Shown: positions 46,801 through 61,800 of the stretch, piece after piece | Position numbering within the stretch: position 1 is the first letter of the stretch | How the letters are laid out: every line of letters starts with the position of its first letter | From: Brugia malayi | Taxonomy: Eukaryota; Nematoda; Chromadorea; Rhabditida; Onchocercidae | NCBI RefSeq assembly: GCF_000002995.4 | Contig: NW_025062477.1 | Coordinates: 6,110,649-6,174,648 of the forward strand | Direction of reading: 5' to 3' | Length of the DNA stretch: 64,000 bases | Notes under the pieces: generated by a model | Seen by the model: the letters and a program-made list of their open reading frames with translations, nothing else | What the model was told of the DNA's origin: nothing | The model's database searches: none | Translations under genes and position numbers: made by a program

Positions 46801-49800
46801 GCTTGAAGACCCTCTTTCCGAACATTTAGGTAATCCACTGAGTTGCAAACCCAACACATTTTTTCTTGGAGTATCAGTGATCTGTGATGGATCGTCCGAT
46901 TGTTCAGATGATAATAAATTTACCACTTGCCTTGCTTCATAATTTCCGACAGACTATAAAATTTTTTTTAATTAATAATAGGAAAAAACAATTCCTTTAA
47001 ACAACAGTTTTCGGCCTCAAAATATTTGAATGATTGTAAAAAGTTTAACTGATCAACACGTTTTTATTTCAGAGCTGTAATGTACAAAATAATACAAGCA
47101 AAAGATGTGGTTTCGCAACTAAAAATTTTATTTATAATGAAATACTCTCGAAAATAACCTTCTTCGGCTCCATTAACTTTTTTCTTTGGCGACTGGCATT
47201 GCGTTTCAGCTTTTCAATTATTGATTTCCGAAACTGCCTAAACCGAGCCGACTCCAGTTTACGCAACGTTCGTCTCTCCTTTTCGATAGCCGGCTCCGAT
47301 GCACCACATTGCATCAAGTCGGTAACCAAAACCGACTGTTCGTGCATCTATAAATCCAGCAAAAAAAAGTAGAAAAATTTTAGAGAAACGAAAGAATTGT
47401 GAAAAACAACTTCCAATATTGTAATTTTTACCTTTTTTGACACACTTTTTCCATTTGAAATTGAGATATTATGTTGTTTCAATGTTACTAACTTTAAAAG
47501 CATAAATGCTGCAGGACTAACTTTTCGCTCCAGCCACTGAATTCGTTCTTCAGGTTGCGCAAGACTGCCGAGTTCACCTGTAGCATCAATTTCAGCATCT
47601 TGTTCATCTTCATTACCATAGATAACTGATGATGACTCATTTGCCAATTCTTCCCAGTCTTCTTCACTAATATCGGATGTAAGCGATGAGAAAGTACTAA
47701 TTAGAAGTGACGCATGCTTACCGATGCGCTAAAAGGCTATTTAATCACAAATATTCTATACATTTGTTAAACACAAAAACACAAAAAATTTACAAGTATT
47801 TTAAAGTTTTGATTTTGCATTCACATTAGAAAAAATCTTTTAAAAAACTTGAAAGGAAATGTAACAAAACGACATTGGTAGATCTAATTTGAAAAAAAAA
47901 AAAAAATTAAAGTTAATAGATAGCTTACTTGATCTAGATCGATCATCATTCCACACATTTGCCATTTTATTGATAAAGTCCATTTAGCATTCTCGGATGA
48001 GTCAGAAGCAGCCGTTGCACGTGAAACAAGTTGATAAGTACCTTGAGGAAAATAGAAGTAATTTGAGCGCGATGGATCACCAGGTTCCTCCTCAATCCAA
48101 GTATCATTCAGGGCCTATGAAAACTGATTATTTTACACTGCAGCATAATTCTTCCACAGTGGATATTGATTGGCACAATTTCTCGTACATATAAACATTA
48201 CGAAGAAATTTTTATGATGGAATATTTAGAAATATTTCGATTACTCTCTTTAAAATTTACAAATTATTGTAAAAGTTTGCAATTAAAATTAAATTGACCA
48301 AAAAATTTCGTCTTATAAGAATAACGTGACTAAAATGAATATGGATTCATATAAATTAAATATTTACTAAGTAGCATTTGACAATCACCTGATCATCGAA
48401 ATTGTCGATAAATTTGACTTTAAATTTATGAAACTTTGCTTGACATGCCAATTCTTTCTTCACGCAAACACTAATATCCGTACTTTGCAACGAAATAAGC
48501 AGCGCGGAGAGGTTTTCACTCAGGTCTGCACTATATAAGGGCATACAAACGTAAATACCATTGGTTACTTTCAACGACAAACTGACATTCACTCCTGTTT
48601 CTGCATTCTGCAAAGTAATTTCGAAGATATTTCGTATGGGATTTTGCATAATTTATTCCAAAATTATTTGAACTTATTTCGCTTATGTCATTCGATTAAC
48701 AACTAAGAAATTTCTATAAAATAATTAACCTTCATTATAAAACAAATCATCAGTGAGCATACAAATAGGATATACCAAAATACAAGCATTATTTTTCAAT
48801 GCCAAATTCCAAAATTTACTCGCTTCTCCTAAAAAAAAGAACTTACTAGAGGTGTTGAAACATGAGTTGTCGCAAGAGATGAACGCCGCGTTGATTTTAA
48901 CATTTTCTTTCGTTCTTCATGCCAAAAGTCGTAAGTATTTTTGTAATTTAACCATAACAAGATTGCCTAGAAGAGAATGAAATATGCCAACTTAAACTAA
49001 CAAAGCATACAAAAATTCTATGCAAAGGTAAGTTATATCCAGATGTAAAAAAGCTCGTTAACAAAGAATGGTAACTATTGATAAAATAACTTACTTTATC
49101 AATTGCGGATGATTTAATGAGAAGAATAGGACGATTTACCGTAACAACATAACTATATGAAGACGGTACACTGCTGCGTTTATTTTGTAGAGTTATCTAA
49201 ATTTTAGCAAAAGTAACTGTCCATATTTAATTGCAACCTCATCAAAACCTTGATTCATAAAGACATGTTCATTTATTCTTCTTTAATTTGAAAGGCATAA
49301 AAAGTGTTTTCAAAATTTTGATTTAGTTATATCTTAAATAATTCTTTAAAAGAAAAGAAAGGCGAAATCAACGCTAAATCCATTTGTTTAAAACCAACTA
49401 ATTTTAATTTGATAAGCTACAGATATTTTTAACTTGCTTACAATTCCTATGAATGATACTGCCAAGCTGGAACGTATCCTAACATTATTATTCATTCTAT
49501 TAGCGTAGTAAGGTATTTAGTTGGCAGAAAAATTTTATGTTTTGAGGTTTGAAATCTGACACAAAAAGAAATTTCACCTGTGTCATAAATGTTGCAAATT
49601 CTTGTAGTTCAGTTTCAATTTCTTCAAACATAGCAGTTTTAACCAAAAGACCAAGTTTAGCACTCACACCAATTACCGCTTTCCCATATAATCTTTTCTG
49701 AACATTTATTCACAGTGACTTTGACTTTTCTGATTTTTTAGCAATCGAAAAAAAAAAAAAGAAAGAGGCAATTTCTTTGTTACCGCTAAAAAGAAGTAAA

Positions 49801-52800
49801 TTCTCTTTGTTATCTTCTAAATATTTGCCAAACTACTCACTTCAAATATTTTGAAGTTCTAAAACGATACATGAAATTTACCGTTTCTGACCGTACTCCT
49901 TTTTGCATCCAACGATTCGTTAAGGTAGCTGTGATATTATCGAACGTTAATCGAACTGCAATTGAAGTCGGTGTACTGGCAGTGAGCTGAAGCCAAGGGG
50001 CTGTCTCTCCACGTAGCTAAAGTTATATATATATATATATATATAATAGTTTTGCTTAACTATCAAAAAAGCTAAAGTGCCTCATTCCGAATCTTGACAT
50101 TTGTTCCTGACAAATTTGAGCAGGTAAATCATCATAGCATGAGAGAGCAATACGAAAGCAAGGAGTGCTATTTCTGCTATTTGTTACAGAACTTATGGAG
50201 TAGGAAAGTGACTAGAACTAAACGATTTTCCAAATTAAATGAAAAGTTTAGAAATTGAAAAATTGCTATGAAGATAAAGAAACTCTAATACTGTTTCCAC
50301 GCTCATTATTAGAGGTTTTCAAAACGACAAAATGATTAATAACCATGTTTCCACAAATTAATTACTTAATAATTTAATCCGTATTAGAGTAAATAAATGT
50401 TGCTTTAAGAAGAAACATATGGTATTATCAAACATCAGATAAACAATAAATACGCGAAAACAGTAACCGAAACTTACGGTAATAGTGAACAGGAATGGAT
50501 CTTGCGAAGGAAGCTGTTCGGAAGGTGCTGGTGGACGAATAGTTCGGTCGTCAATAATTCTGTCAATCAGCGATACCAGTTCAGTACGGAAACACTGTTC
50601 CGCAAAAAGAATTTGATTAAGTAAATCTGTGGTGAATACATGCTCTAATTTACCTGAAATTTGGAGATAGAAATAGAATTTAATACATTTTCAACAATAG
50701 AATACATTCATTATGACCTAAACAAAAAGAAAGATAAATAAAATTTTAATTATGCACACTACTTTGTTTAACATTTCGGCAAGATATTTTGATTAAATTT
50801 AAGTACTGAGTATTACCGACTGTCAAGACTACATCGATGTATCCACCTTCCCTGAAAAGTAAATTTTCGTCCCCCATTTCATCCATAGGCTCAATTTTCT
50901 CCGGCATGCGATATGCACCCTCAGCAGAAATGTGAGGAAGTACTAGCGTAAAGGTATCCGAATTCAAAGATGTTCGTTTTTCATCATTGGGTGCAATAAC
51001 AGTGAAATGAACAACGTGGCTTTTAATTCGGCCGATAAATTTTGATGCTGATCCTCTGAAATTCATTTAAAATGAAAAAAAAAAATTTGGTTGCCGCATT
51101 AGATCTCAATTTTAAGGTTTCTAAACTTTGCATAAATCCACTACTAAAAGAAAACGAACGTATTCCCAGAACTCTGTGCTTGATCAAGTCGATATTTCAC
51201 TTTTAGTGAGGGCAGTAACTGAGCAGACAGTTCAATGCTGCTTATTAGAAGTTCGAAATTCAGAACCACTACATTTTGTCGCTGTTGCAAATGAGCTGAA
51301 TATTCACCAACGGGCTGAAATAGTTTTTAATTTCAGAAAAGGAAAAAACTGAAAAAAGAGAAAGCAAAATCACATTTACCATATTTTAACCCACTATTTC
51401 ATTTATGAATAATAGAGCGCAGCAAACAAACAAGTGAAATACAAGAATTGATGATACACAGGAATACCGTTGGAGCGTTATATTCTAGACGAGTTATCTG
51501 CTCGTTCAATTGTGAAACATTCCTGAGGACAACTTCATGAAGATTCTGAGCATAAATAGGTGTGTCACCTTCGACATCACCAATTAGTATTTTAATACGA
51601 CTTCTCACCGATCCTTTAATATATTTCTCCCTGTAAGTTAAGCTTTTCAACTAACTTTCGAAATCTCAATCCTTTTAAGAATAGATAAAAACAATAAAAT
51701 TAGAAACCTTTCAAATTTTAACGAACTCGTTTTGACCAAAAAGCTAACGATATGCTTGGCATCGTGACCCAACACAAATTCAGATAAAATGAGATTAGCA
51801 CGTTGAATGGATGCGTTCAATTCATCCATTATCTTATTATCTATTATCTTATCTCGCCGATTCACATGTTCAACCTGAAATGTATTTAACTTTCCAATGA
51901 TTCTGAAAACTTGCTTAAAACGGAAAATAGAACCTATGTTCTCAATATTTTCTATCAATTGTAATTTTCTATTCAGAAACGAACCCGTGCCCTTTTTAGT
52001 GTCGCTGAAATATATAAGTGAGTAAGCGTCATTTCAAGCACAGCAACTTTAATATCCATGTTGCCATCCACTTTCATTTCTAACACCTCCCCGCTGAACT
52101 GTACAGCACCAATCCGAGAACTGAAATTTCATATAAAGGAATCTAAAACAGAATTTAAATCGATATAAGTAGCATAACAGGAAACAAATACCCCAAATAA
52201 TCTTGCAGTTTATCGATCACATTATGTAACCAATATGTTGAATCGGTAATGCCAAATTCAGAAGCTCCGAGATTTGAAAGGGATTTTGAAATACGCATTG
52301 TTTCATTCGGTCCTTCGCATGTTTCTGCCATCTTCAAATGTGCGAAAGCCGATGTGCAGGAGCGAATTACTCGTGAAAGGTCGTTAAAAAGACAGACAGC
52401 CACAAAAGGAAATACCATACGTATGTTTTGTAGAGAAGAATTATACGATAAAAATATGAAAATCCTGGAAATTTGGATTTTATTTTATTGAATTAACTAA
52501 TTTTCTAGAGATCTGAAGTTAAAATCTATATTTAATGAAAATCATGAATCGAAATTCTTTTTGTTAATGAAAAATCTTGACAGTAGAACAGAAAGTTATT
52601 AAATGATCAAAAAAAAGAAGAAAATGAAAGGAGCTATTTTTTATATCTATACATGCAGATTCATTCTGGGAAATGAAAACTTTTTTCATATACCTTGTAA
52701 GACGAAGTTTAAATTCATCAAAACGCGGTTCTGTATGAATCTGCCCCATCATATCAAGTGAATCCAGGTGTAAGAGGTGGTGTCTTGTAGTAGATAAGTA

Positions 52801-55800
52801 GTTGACGCTTGATGCAGAAATCATTTTTGGTTCCAGTATGTCAACCTGAAACAGCATATAGCGCATTATCACTAAATGCTTCGATTCGATTTTCGACTTT
52901 CAGAATTAGATTCTCGATTCCTACAATTATATTCTGTAAAAATTTCAGCATAGAAAAATTTTTTTTTTTCAAATAAAAATTTAATATGAAATATGGCTCT
53001 TTAAAAAAGAGCATAAACCAATGCTTATAGCTTACTATCCGACAAAAGTCAAAAAATGCTCAAAGAACATCACTTTGATATATATATAATCTTTATAATT
53101 ATATGTGCAACTATTTATAAACTATTTTTGATCAATTTTTCAAGATATTCCTTTGTACGTCATCTGTGTTGAGTTTAACATTAGCTAAACAAACAACGAA
53201 GTACCAATGTAACATTAAGATGAATTTAAAAAGAGTTTTATAATAAATTTGAAATCTTTTTCCACATTGCTTTTTCATGTAATGCGAAAAAATCAACCAA
53301 AGATAGAAGTGATAAAACACTTTAGTAAATAGAGTCTCAAGACATAATTAAAGAAAATTTCAAGTTTTTGTTATATGTTGTTATATATCAACTAATTTCA
53401 AAAGTGAAATTCCATGTCATACATATTATTATTTCAGATCATTTAAAAAATTTTTGAATTGTACCTTCACCGATATTAATTCAACCGAAAACTTAGCATC
53501 AATGTTAGCCATCGGTAACAGAATATTTGCTTTTGAAGATTCAAGTCCACGTGCCTGAAATAGATCAATTTAAAAAGTGTAAACAGATCAATCGTAATAT
53601 TCCAAGTTGCTGAAGTAGAAATTGCTGCAGGCTTCATTTTTACAATGAAATAAAGTGGCAAAACCTATCTTAAAATGTTATTTTATTAATACAGTGGGAA
53701 CTAGTAATAAAAGATAAAATAAATGCATCAGAATACATAACTTACAAAACTTTCGTTTTTCTATCTAAAATGATACTATTTCAGACTTGTCCCAAGCATT
53801 TCGACCGCTTTGGTTACAGATAATTTAACATACCTCATAAAAAGACCAAAAGAAAGCAGACAAAGCAATTTCCATGGCATTTATCGGTGTATCATCCAGT
53901 AGCTTTTTGGTAGTTCTATTTCGTGCCGCAGCTTCTTTCTGTTCACGATGCTTAGCCAAAACCCAGTGATATAAGTCCACTGAAACATATATTTTTTGAT
54001 CTTCTCAATCCTTCAGATCCAGATGAATCAAATACAGCATAAATACAATCCCCAAATATCAGCATTAAGTTAATTTAATATTAATGCAGCTACTGAAAAT
54101 GAGATGAATAAAACATATCCATAAAAGAATAAAAAAAATCAAAATAGAGTAATTCTACTTGTTTATGCGTATCCTATCGTGCTCGTTTATGTACAATAAA
54201 ATGAGTAAGCTTTTCGATAAAACCTGATCACAAAAAATTATATCGAAAAATAACATACTTTGATGAGATTCGGCAGTTGAACGAGCGCTACTGTTACCAC
54301 TGTTTTTATCAACAGTACTACCCAAATGGTTTGAATCAACAATTATACGAATTTCATGTGAACTTGTGGTATTTTTCAGATGATGTTTAAGATATCTGTG
54401 TGCCAATTCAACATTTGAGATCTGCAGTTAACAAAACCCGATAAAATCAGGACCAACATTAGTGATTAATTTTGTGCCGAATACATTCTAAAAATACCAA
54501 TCACCAGACCTTCCATTAAGTCCAATTGTTAGGCTGTCTAGGTAAGACATTTAGTATCAGTTGACCAAAATTGCAGACGATCCCATTACGATATATACGA
54601 GAAAATAAAGATAAAGAAAGCAAATAATGGATGGCCAATGGAAAACATTCTAGTAATTATCTTCCTTCAGATTTTCCGACACTTGCTTTCCAACCATAAC
54701 CAAATTACAACTTATATATAAATTACATAAAAACAGTTGACTCCATCTTCAGAAACCATCACCTTGACTTGTGAACAAAGAATAGTTTGCCAGTGACTGA
54801 GCAAAGCTACTAATGCTTGTTTTCGCCGTTTTTCGTTCAAATAATGTCGCATTTCCGAATAATCTACTTGTTGCCAACAATCGCTCAGATCTTCCTGGGC
54901 AACATAACGCAATAAAACTATCGCTAACAAACAACTGGGACATGAAGCTGCAGCCTTATTATACAGCTGCACATCCGAAAAACAACTTTTTTCGAATATA
55001 AACAGCTGAAACACAACTTCTAATAATTATTAGAAGTTAATTAGAAACTGCTAAACTATATATAATAAAGTAACTAAAAGATAAATTATGAATAACTGAA
55101 CACACAACATACAAGATTCTCCTATTTTTTGCGACACAAAAATTGCGCACCTGACCATTATTGCAATCCATTACTTCCCATAGCAATCTTATTAGTGCAA
55201 AATCTATCCATTCATCCATAGCTGCCATATTTTTTGTTAAACTTCCGCTTAATCGATTAATAGCATATATCCAAGAAGTTACACAAGGTGCAAAGACATC
55301 AAAAAAAGGCCATTCCACGCTTTAAAACGATGAAAAATTAGCAATCGCAAAACGAAATGGCTTTTACAGATAAAACAATTTTTCTAAGAACCATCACCAA
55401 AATCTTTAAAGATTTGAGCTTCTTTTTTGAAAATGCATCTTCAACAAATGATATAATCAAACCTGGCTGTTTGTCCAATTGGTTTACATAAACCAACTGT
55501 TAATCCACATGGTCCGATCATCAAAGACAGTTGATCTTGTGCACCGAATGCGTGTAATTTACTGTTCACCCCACCGTTATTCACTTTTAATGTGAGATCA
55601 GGAAGTTCACTATCTGTAAGAAAAAAGTGTAAAAAAAAAGTGAAAAAATATTGATGAAATTTTTAAAAGTAGTAAGAAACGCTTGTGATGCTTTTAAAAC
55701 ATAATCTGATACATAAATAAATATAAAATAAAAACGATCGCCAACTTTACTGCTCAATTGACAATTAATAACAATAATACATTAGATTATATATTGGAAT

Positions 55801-58800
55801 AAAAAAACATTATTAGGTTACATTTTCAACCAACCTATAACAACTCTTAGGTCATATCCACGAAAACGATTGTTTAAATTCAATTGATTCCAGTTTGTAC
55901 AGTATTTAAGGGAAAAAGATTTATTGTACGCGAAATCTAATTTCCATGATTCAACCAACTGGAGAAACTGTGCATGACTTTTCAAGGTTAATTCCATTCT
56001 TGGGAAGGTTTTCTTCTGAAAAGAAATTTCACATAGAAAGTGCAGCTGTGAAAATTTACTAGCATTATCATTCAAGAAAATTTAATCTTATCATTCAAGT
56101 TAAGTGAAGCATTGCTACTAAAGATATAATGAAATTATGATTAAATTCTAAAAACTGAAGAAAAATACTTACTCTATGGGAATCATTGTTTGAAAGATAC
56201 AAAACAGTCTTGTGAAAACGCAATAGAATAACACTGCTTCGAGCTAGACGAGATACAGAATCTTCAAGTGATGCCAAGTGAATAGTTTTTTCAATCATTC
56301 CGCATTGGAAGAAAATGATATTGATGTCGGGAAATGTAATACTGCCTTGCAAACGCGATTGACTTTTTCTGTTATCTATAAAAGTATTAACATGAACACA
56401 GCAAATTTAGTTCTGCAGTTTGCTAATTCATTTTAGAATAAAACAACGAAGATCTAAAATTACCTGACTCAATTGTAACCACAATCTTTAGTATTCGAGA
56501 ACGTACATGGATAACTCTTTATCCAAATGTAATGTAATAGATGTCAAAGTTACACATATAGATGGAATACATATCTTAATGGTGTAAACAAACGGTAATA
56601 TTAGATTTTGGATGTTGAAAATAATAGTGCAACAGATGATCAATAAAAAACAACGAACTTGATTCGCTAATTTGAGTATTTGTAAGAGGTTGAGAATGAT
56701 GTCGGAAGGAACACAATGTGTAGAGATGTTGAATGATAAAAACAGGATTTATAAGAATGAATCCAGCAGATATTTGCTCCATAATACGTTGTGTTACCTC
56801 TAAAGCCAACGGTGTAATAAAGACCTGAAATTAATTGCTCTAAATAGTGCTCAATAAATAGTTTTAGTACCAACAATGTGTTAGGTAGCTGAATTTTGCC
56901 ATTTCAGTACTGGAAGAGTTTCGTTTCAAGCTTTATGACATTTTCAGAATCATAGAATCATCATTAGCAGATCAAACTGATGATTTGACGATTGCAACTA
57001 TATTAGCTAATAGGTTGCGCAATATCATCCTGAATGACTCAAAACTTCTGGAAATGTCTTTATTAAGAGCATATGTTGCACTTTGTTTCCACAACATTAA
57101 ATGTTACAATTTTCGCTGAGATGTACAAGTAAATTTTTTTAAGCAAAACTAGAATCAAAGCTTCTATCTGTCGATTCACTGTTTTTAATGAACGATCACA
57201 CTTGAACAAATGGATCACCAACCAACTGTCGTGAATTATGACAAATTATTAGGGCAGCATAATACCTCGACAAATGCTTTATATTGGTGGTGCAATATTT
57301 GATAATAGCTTACATGCAACTGATTTCCTAAAACGCCATTTATCTTCATCGTATGTAGGTCAGACATATTAGTATCGACAGGTAATTCAGTAGTAGTAAC
57401 ACTTCTTTTCTTAATTAACTTCTGCTTCTCTTCTTGTTTTGTTAATGTTAATTCGTTGATTCCAGATGTTATCTTAAAAACTCTTAACTCGAGAAAATTC
57501 TGTGTAAAGAAGTTAGAATGAGCAATAATTTCCCAAAGAAAACAAATTAATCGTATAAAAAATACAAATGTGTAACTAACTGACTAAAGAGACAAAAATT
57601 CAATGAAAACTTTAATTTATTAGTGACGGAGAAATCCAAAAATTTCACCTTTCGGAAAAAGCTAGACTTGAACGATTGCGAATCACTATCACTTGTCATT
57701 TCATTTTCGTAAACACTTAAAAATGAAGCGTAATTTTCATGAAGGATTGCAGATGAAAGTATTGGACCAACCATATGGTGATATACATTAACGTCGGCTG
57801 ACGAAAATGCAGAATGGAAGGAATCGTTAGATGATACTTTTCTTTCACATACAGTTTCCTATAAATAAAGTTTTTTGAAATCAGATATTAATTTTAATCT
57901 CATAACATTGAACATATATTAGCAATCACCTTTTTTCTATTTTCTTCGATAACAGCAAAGCTTTTATGCGCCACAAAATTTTTTTTGCTGATCATCCTGC
58001 AACACTACAAAATGATTGAAAGATCATCCACAAACAAACAAATAATTAAAATGTATAAAAGAAAAAAAATCACCATCTATCCTCATGAATAATACTTTGG
58101 CCAATAACAGGTTGCATGTTCTTCTCACTCCTAATACTGCTCCACAAAAACGGTTTGTTAAGTTCGCGCATCAGCGACAGCCCACTGAAAAGATATTATG
58201 TATCAACAGAAAGACTGAACTTTCTTCATAAATCAGATTAGAAATTCCAATTAACATAAGAATAAAAAGTAATGCAAATGATAAATGCAAGAACTTACAT
58301 TCTATCAACAGAACCAAAAAACCAAGTATGACCAAAGCACGCGCAACTATTTGTATTATCCCACAGAAAATAAAGTCTACAAAAGAAGGAAGAAGCACAT
58401 AGTTATTGTATATTGCTCTTGAATATCATTGAAATACCAATTCACTTCCCTCTTCGAATTTACTTCACTCTCTTTTACTATTGGAAATGTGAGATTTCAT
58501 GAAATGAAATTAGCACAGAGATATGTACATGGGAAAGGGATTCGAGCAAAATGAAAATCATATTTGAATCTAAACAAATCATATAAACGTTAAATTAACC
58601 TTTTGGTGCGTTTGTCATGTTTATTAAGGAAATTTCTTCGCTCCGAGAATAGATGTGCTTCAGATATTCCGTAAGGCAAACATACATCGAAACTTATGTC
58701 ATTCAATAAAAAAGAGCCACATTCAACCCATTTTTCTACATCTTTTGCCAAAACAAATGCAAACAGTTTCAATTGGATCTGGAAAATTGTCTTTCTTGAA

Positions 58801-61800
58801 TTATCATTCAAGACATTCTTTTCACAATGGAAGTTATGGCAGCATTTGTTAAATTCATTTTCCATCCGTCGAAATGCTTCAAAAATAATTTAAATCAATG
58901 GCGTTCAAATCCTGAAATTAACTATTCATGATAAATCCGGCGGTATGACTATGAAAATATTAAACATATATTTTCAGTTTATCTGAAAAAAAAAATGATT
59001 CCACTTCTACCATTCGATCTCTCAACTAAATTAATTAATTTTAAATTGTACATAAATTAATTTCAAAAAGAAAGAAAAGCAACCTATCATTTCTCAACCT
59101 GGCGACTACAAAATTCCTGTAAGACATATCATTCTAAAATGACAAAAAGCTAACTGAAGGAAGTTTCAGGAGAATATTAGAGTAAAACGATGCATTGTGA
59201 CAACTGCAATGAGCCAAACGAATTGGTGACAGTTCAAATTGAAGTGCACTTCGTTCTTCCATAACAGCTATTCTCACTTGTTCAATATTAATTCGCAGTG
59301 ATTTATATTTTAACTGTAAATACTCTGAAGTAAAAAAAAAAAGTGGAACAAATAATTTATCATTTATATTCACAATTTCCACAGAATGGCATGTTCTTTT
59401 TGCATACAGATTTGGAAAGAAATGACTTCCTACTATCATCAATCATAAGAATGAAGAAAGTTCTGGAGTATAAAAACTAACTGTCTCTTCGGATTCACAA
59501 TTTTGGACTGGTGCCTTTCGATGGACTAAATTTAATGCACCATATGGACAAGTGCGGGGGTCATTCATATGAATGCAAAAATCATATCTGAAGGAAACAT
59601 AAATTAAATGATTTTTACCACGCTTATTTTTTGCATTCATATAACTAATGCAAAATAAATTCTTCAGCTTTGTAGTAAAAGAACTTTTTTTCCTACACGT
59701 ATTCTCTCTAACGACTAATGCATTAAGTTTAGAATTAATTTTAAGCAATAATCTGAACGGCGAACTTCTCAGGTACTAATAATTTATCATCCGAGCAAAC
59801 GGTCAATACCATTAACGATTCAATACACTGCGCAAGCACAGCAATCTGTAATAAAAAACTGGTTTAGATGAAATATTGAATATACCTAAGCTAGTGGATG
59901 AATTAAAAGAAGTTAAGAATCTGAAGTTAAGAAAAAGTTAAGTTAAGAAGCTTTTCAAAAAACTGAAAAGACCGTCCGGTATGCAATAACTGCCACTGTA
60001 AATACATCAAACTAAGTGATCAAAGAATTCGAGTCACTGAGATGTCAACAATAATTAAGTAAAAATCAATTCTGAAGTTTCTATTAATATTCATCTTCCA
60101 AATAGTAGATAAAAATATTCATGGTTTTTAGGAAAAAATTTCCGCACTTGACAAAATGAAACCTGGGAAGAATGAAGTTTACCAAACAACTGCTCAGCGT
60201 AAATCTCTACAAGCCAACCATATTCAAGAGTTGCAGCATCCCACGGAACATCTAGGTCCGAAAAAAGAGCTTGGCCACGAAATGAAAATGTTTCCAGTAC
60301 GAATAAACCAACATCAGTACTAGGAAATCCGGAGGATGGTTTGAATTTTACCGAAGCTGTCCCCAAACCAACCTGAAAGTTGAAAATAAGACTTTCTTAT
60401 GATCTCAAAGTTTAGGCTAATAATCCATCTTAAAAAATGGTTAACGTTTTACCTGAACCATCGCACCGTATGCATCCTTAACAATTTCCAAAACTATTTC
60501 ATCAACCCGAACCTCTGGACAGCTACCTAAATTCAATCAATACAGTCTTTTCACCAGTGTTATTATCGATTAAATTTAATTAAGACTGTTATTATATAAG
60601 GTATAATGCAATATAACGTATGTATCCAAAAGCGAGCTTTTTCATAGGGAAGTGATCAGTGAAGAAATCAGCAAAGAAGACACTAAATGTTGAAATGCTA
60701 TAAGTTATTACTCACTCATCGCTGAATTCATTTTTGAACTGTGAACCAAGCAAAATCCTTTAATTTTACCAACGCGTAAACAAAGACGCAGCAAAAGCGG
60801 TCGATATCGTTCACATTCACCGTAAATGACGTTGCCATAAAGTGGACTTGTTGGCGTATCAATATTAATTTTTCCAACATCAGTTAGCTATAAATTAATC
60901 GATTACAAACGAGAACGCATGTCCTGAGCAACAGAAAATTTTCATACAAGAGATTAGGAAATTGGACGAATTCAAATCTTTTTCTTCCGCATCAACTTTC
61001 TAGGATCTCCAAAGAATCACCGAACTGAAATGTGCAAAAATCACGCACAAAATAAGCTTCACCTGATCATATAATCCAAAATAATTATTTTTCAAATCGA
61101 TAATGAAACGAATTAGTAGGCCTACTAGTATGATTTCTGAATCGCCTATATTGACCTGGAAATATGTCACAATCCTAATATATGCACTCGATTAAAAAGA
61201 AATTCAAGAAAACAGCGAGTTCAATAAACTTATCAGTAACCTATAGTCAATGAAAAAATGTCATACAGATTTATTGATAAAGATGTGACCCTACTGAAAT
61301 TTCAATAATTCAAAAGTATGCTTCAAGAACCATTTCAACTGTTAATAGTTCAAGCATTAGGAACCTCAAGTGATAGCTGATCCGGAGGTAAATTAATTGG
61401 GGTTTCTTGATTTCTTGATGTTGATTTGATCGCATTCAAAGGAAGATCAGATGGTGGATCATAATATAATGGATGACTAGTATACTCAAATAAAAGTGTA
61501 ACTGTTTCAGTTCTCCACAGTTCTACCCAGTCCTAAAAATGTTACAGTAACAAATAAAGCTGAGATTATAATTATTCAAAAAAATAATTTTAATGTATTT
61601 GGCTTAATGTACTTACTGAAATTTAGTACTGAAAACCAATTAAATAAAGAGACATTACATAGAACTCCTCAATACAAACTGTAAGTATCGCTAAAGTAAA
61701 AAAGAACAAGCGAATAACTAACTTGTGCTAAATGTGACATAGCTGATAAATTTTCGATTGTTGGGGAAGTCACAGTAAAAGAAGCATATTTGAGTAGAGA

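Noticed and set aside
48753..48980. 75-codon plus-strand frame with helical content
   Set aside because: The minus strand here carries a BLTP1 exon (KMLKSTRRSSLATTHV) with proper splice sites; the plus frame is its shadow.
51128..51352. 74-codon plus-strand frame starting MHKSTTKRKR
   Set aside because: It is the antisense shadow of a strong BLTP1 exon (minus strand, NVVVLNFELLISSIELSAQ), which explains its openness.
52249..52491. 80-codon plus-strand frame MPNSEAPRFERDFEIRIV
   Set aside because: Antisense to the BLTP1 exon encoding SKSLSNLGASEFGITDST; no splice partners on the plus strand.
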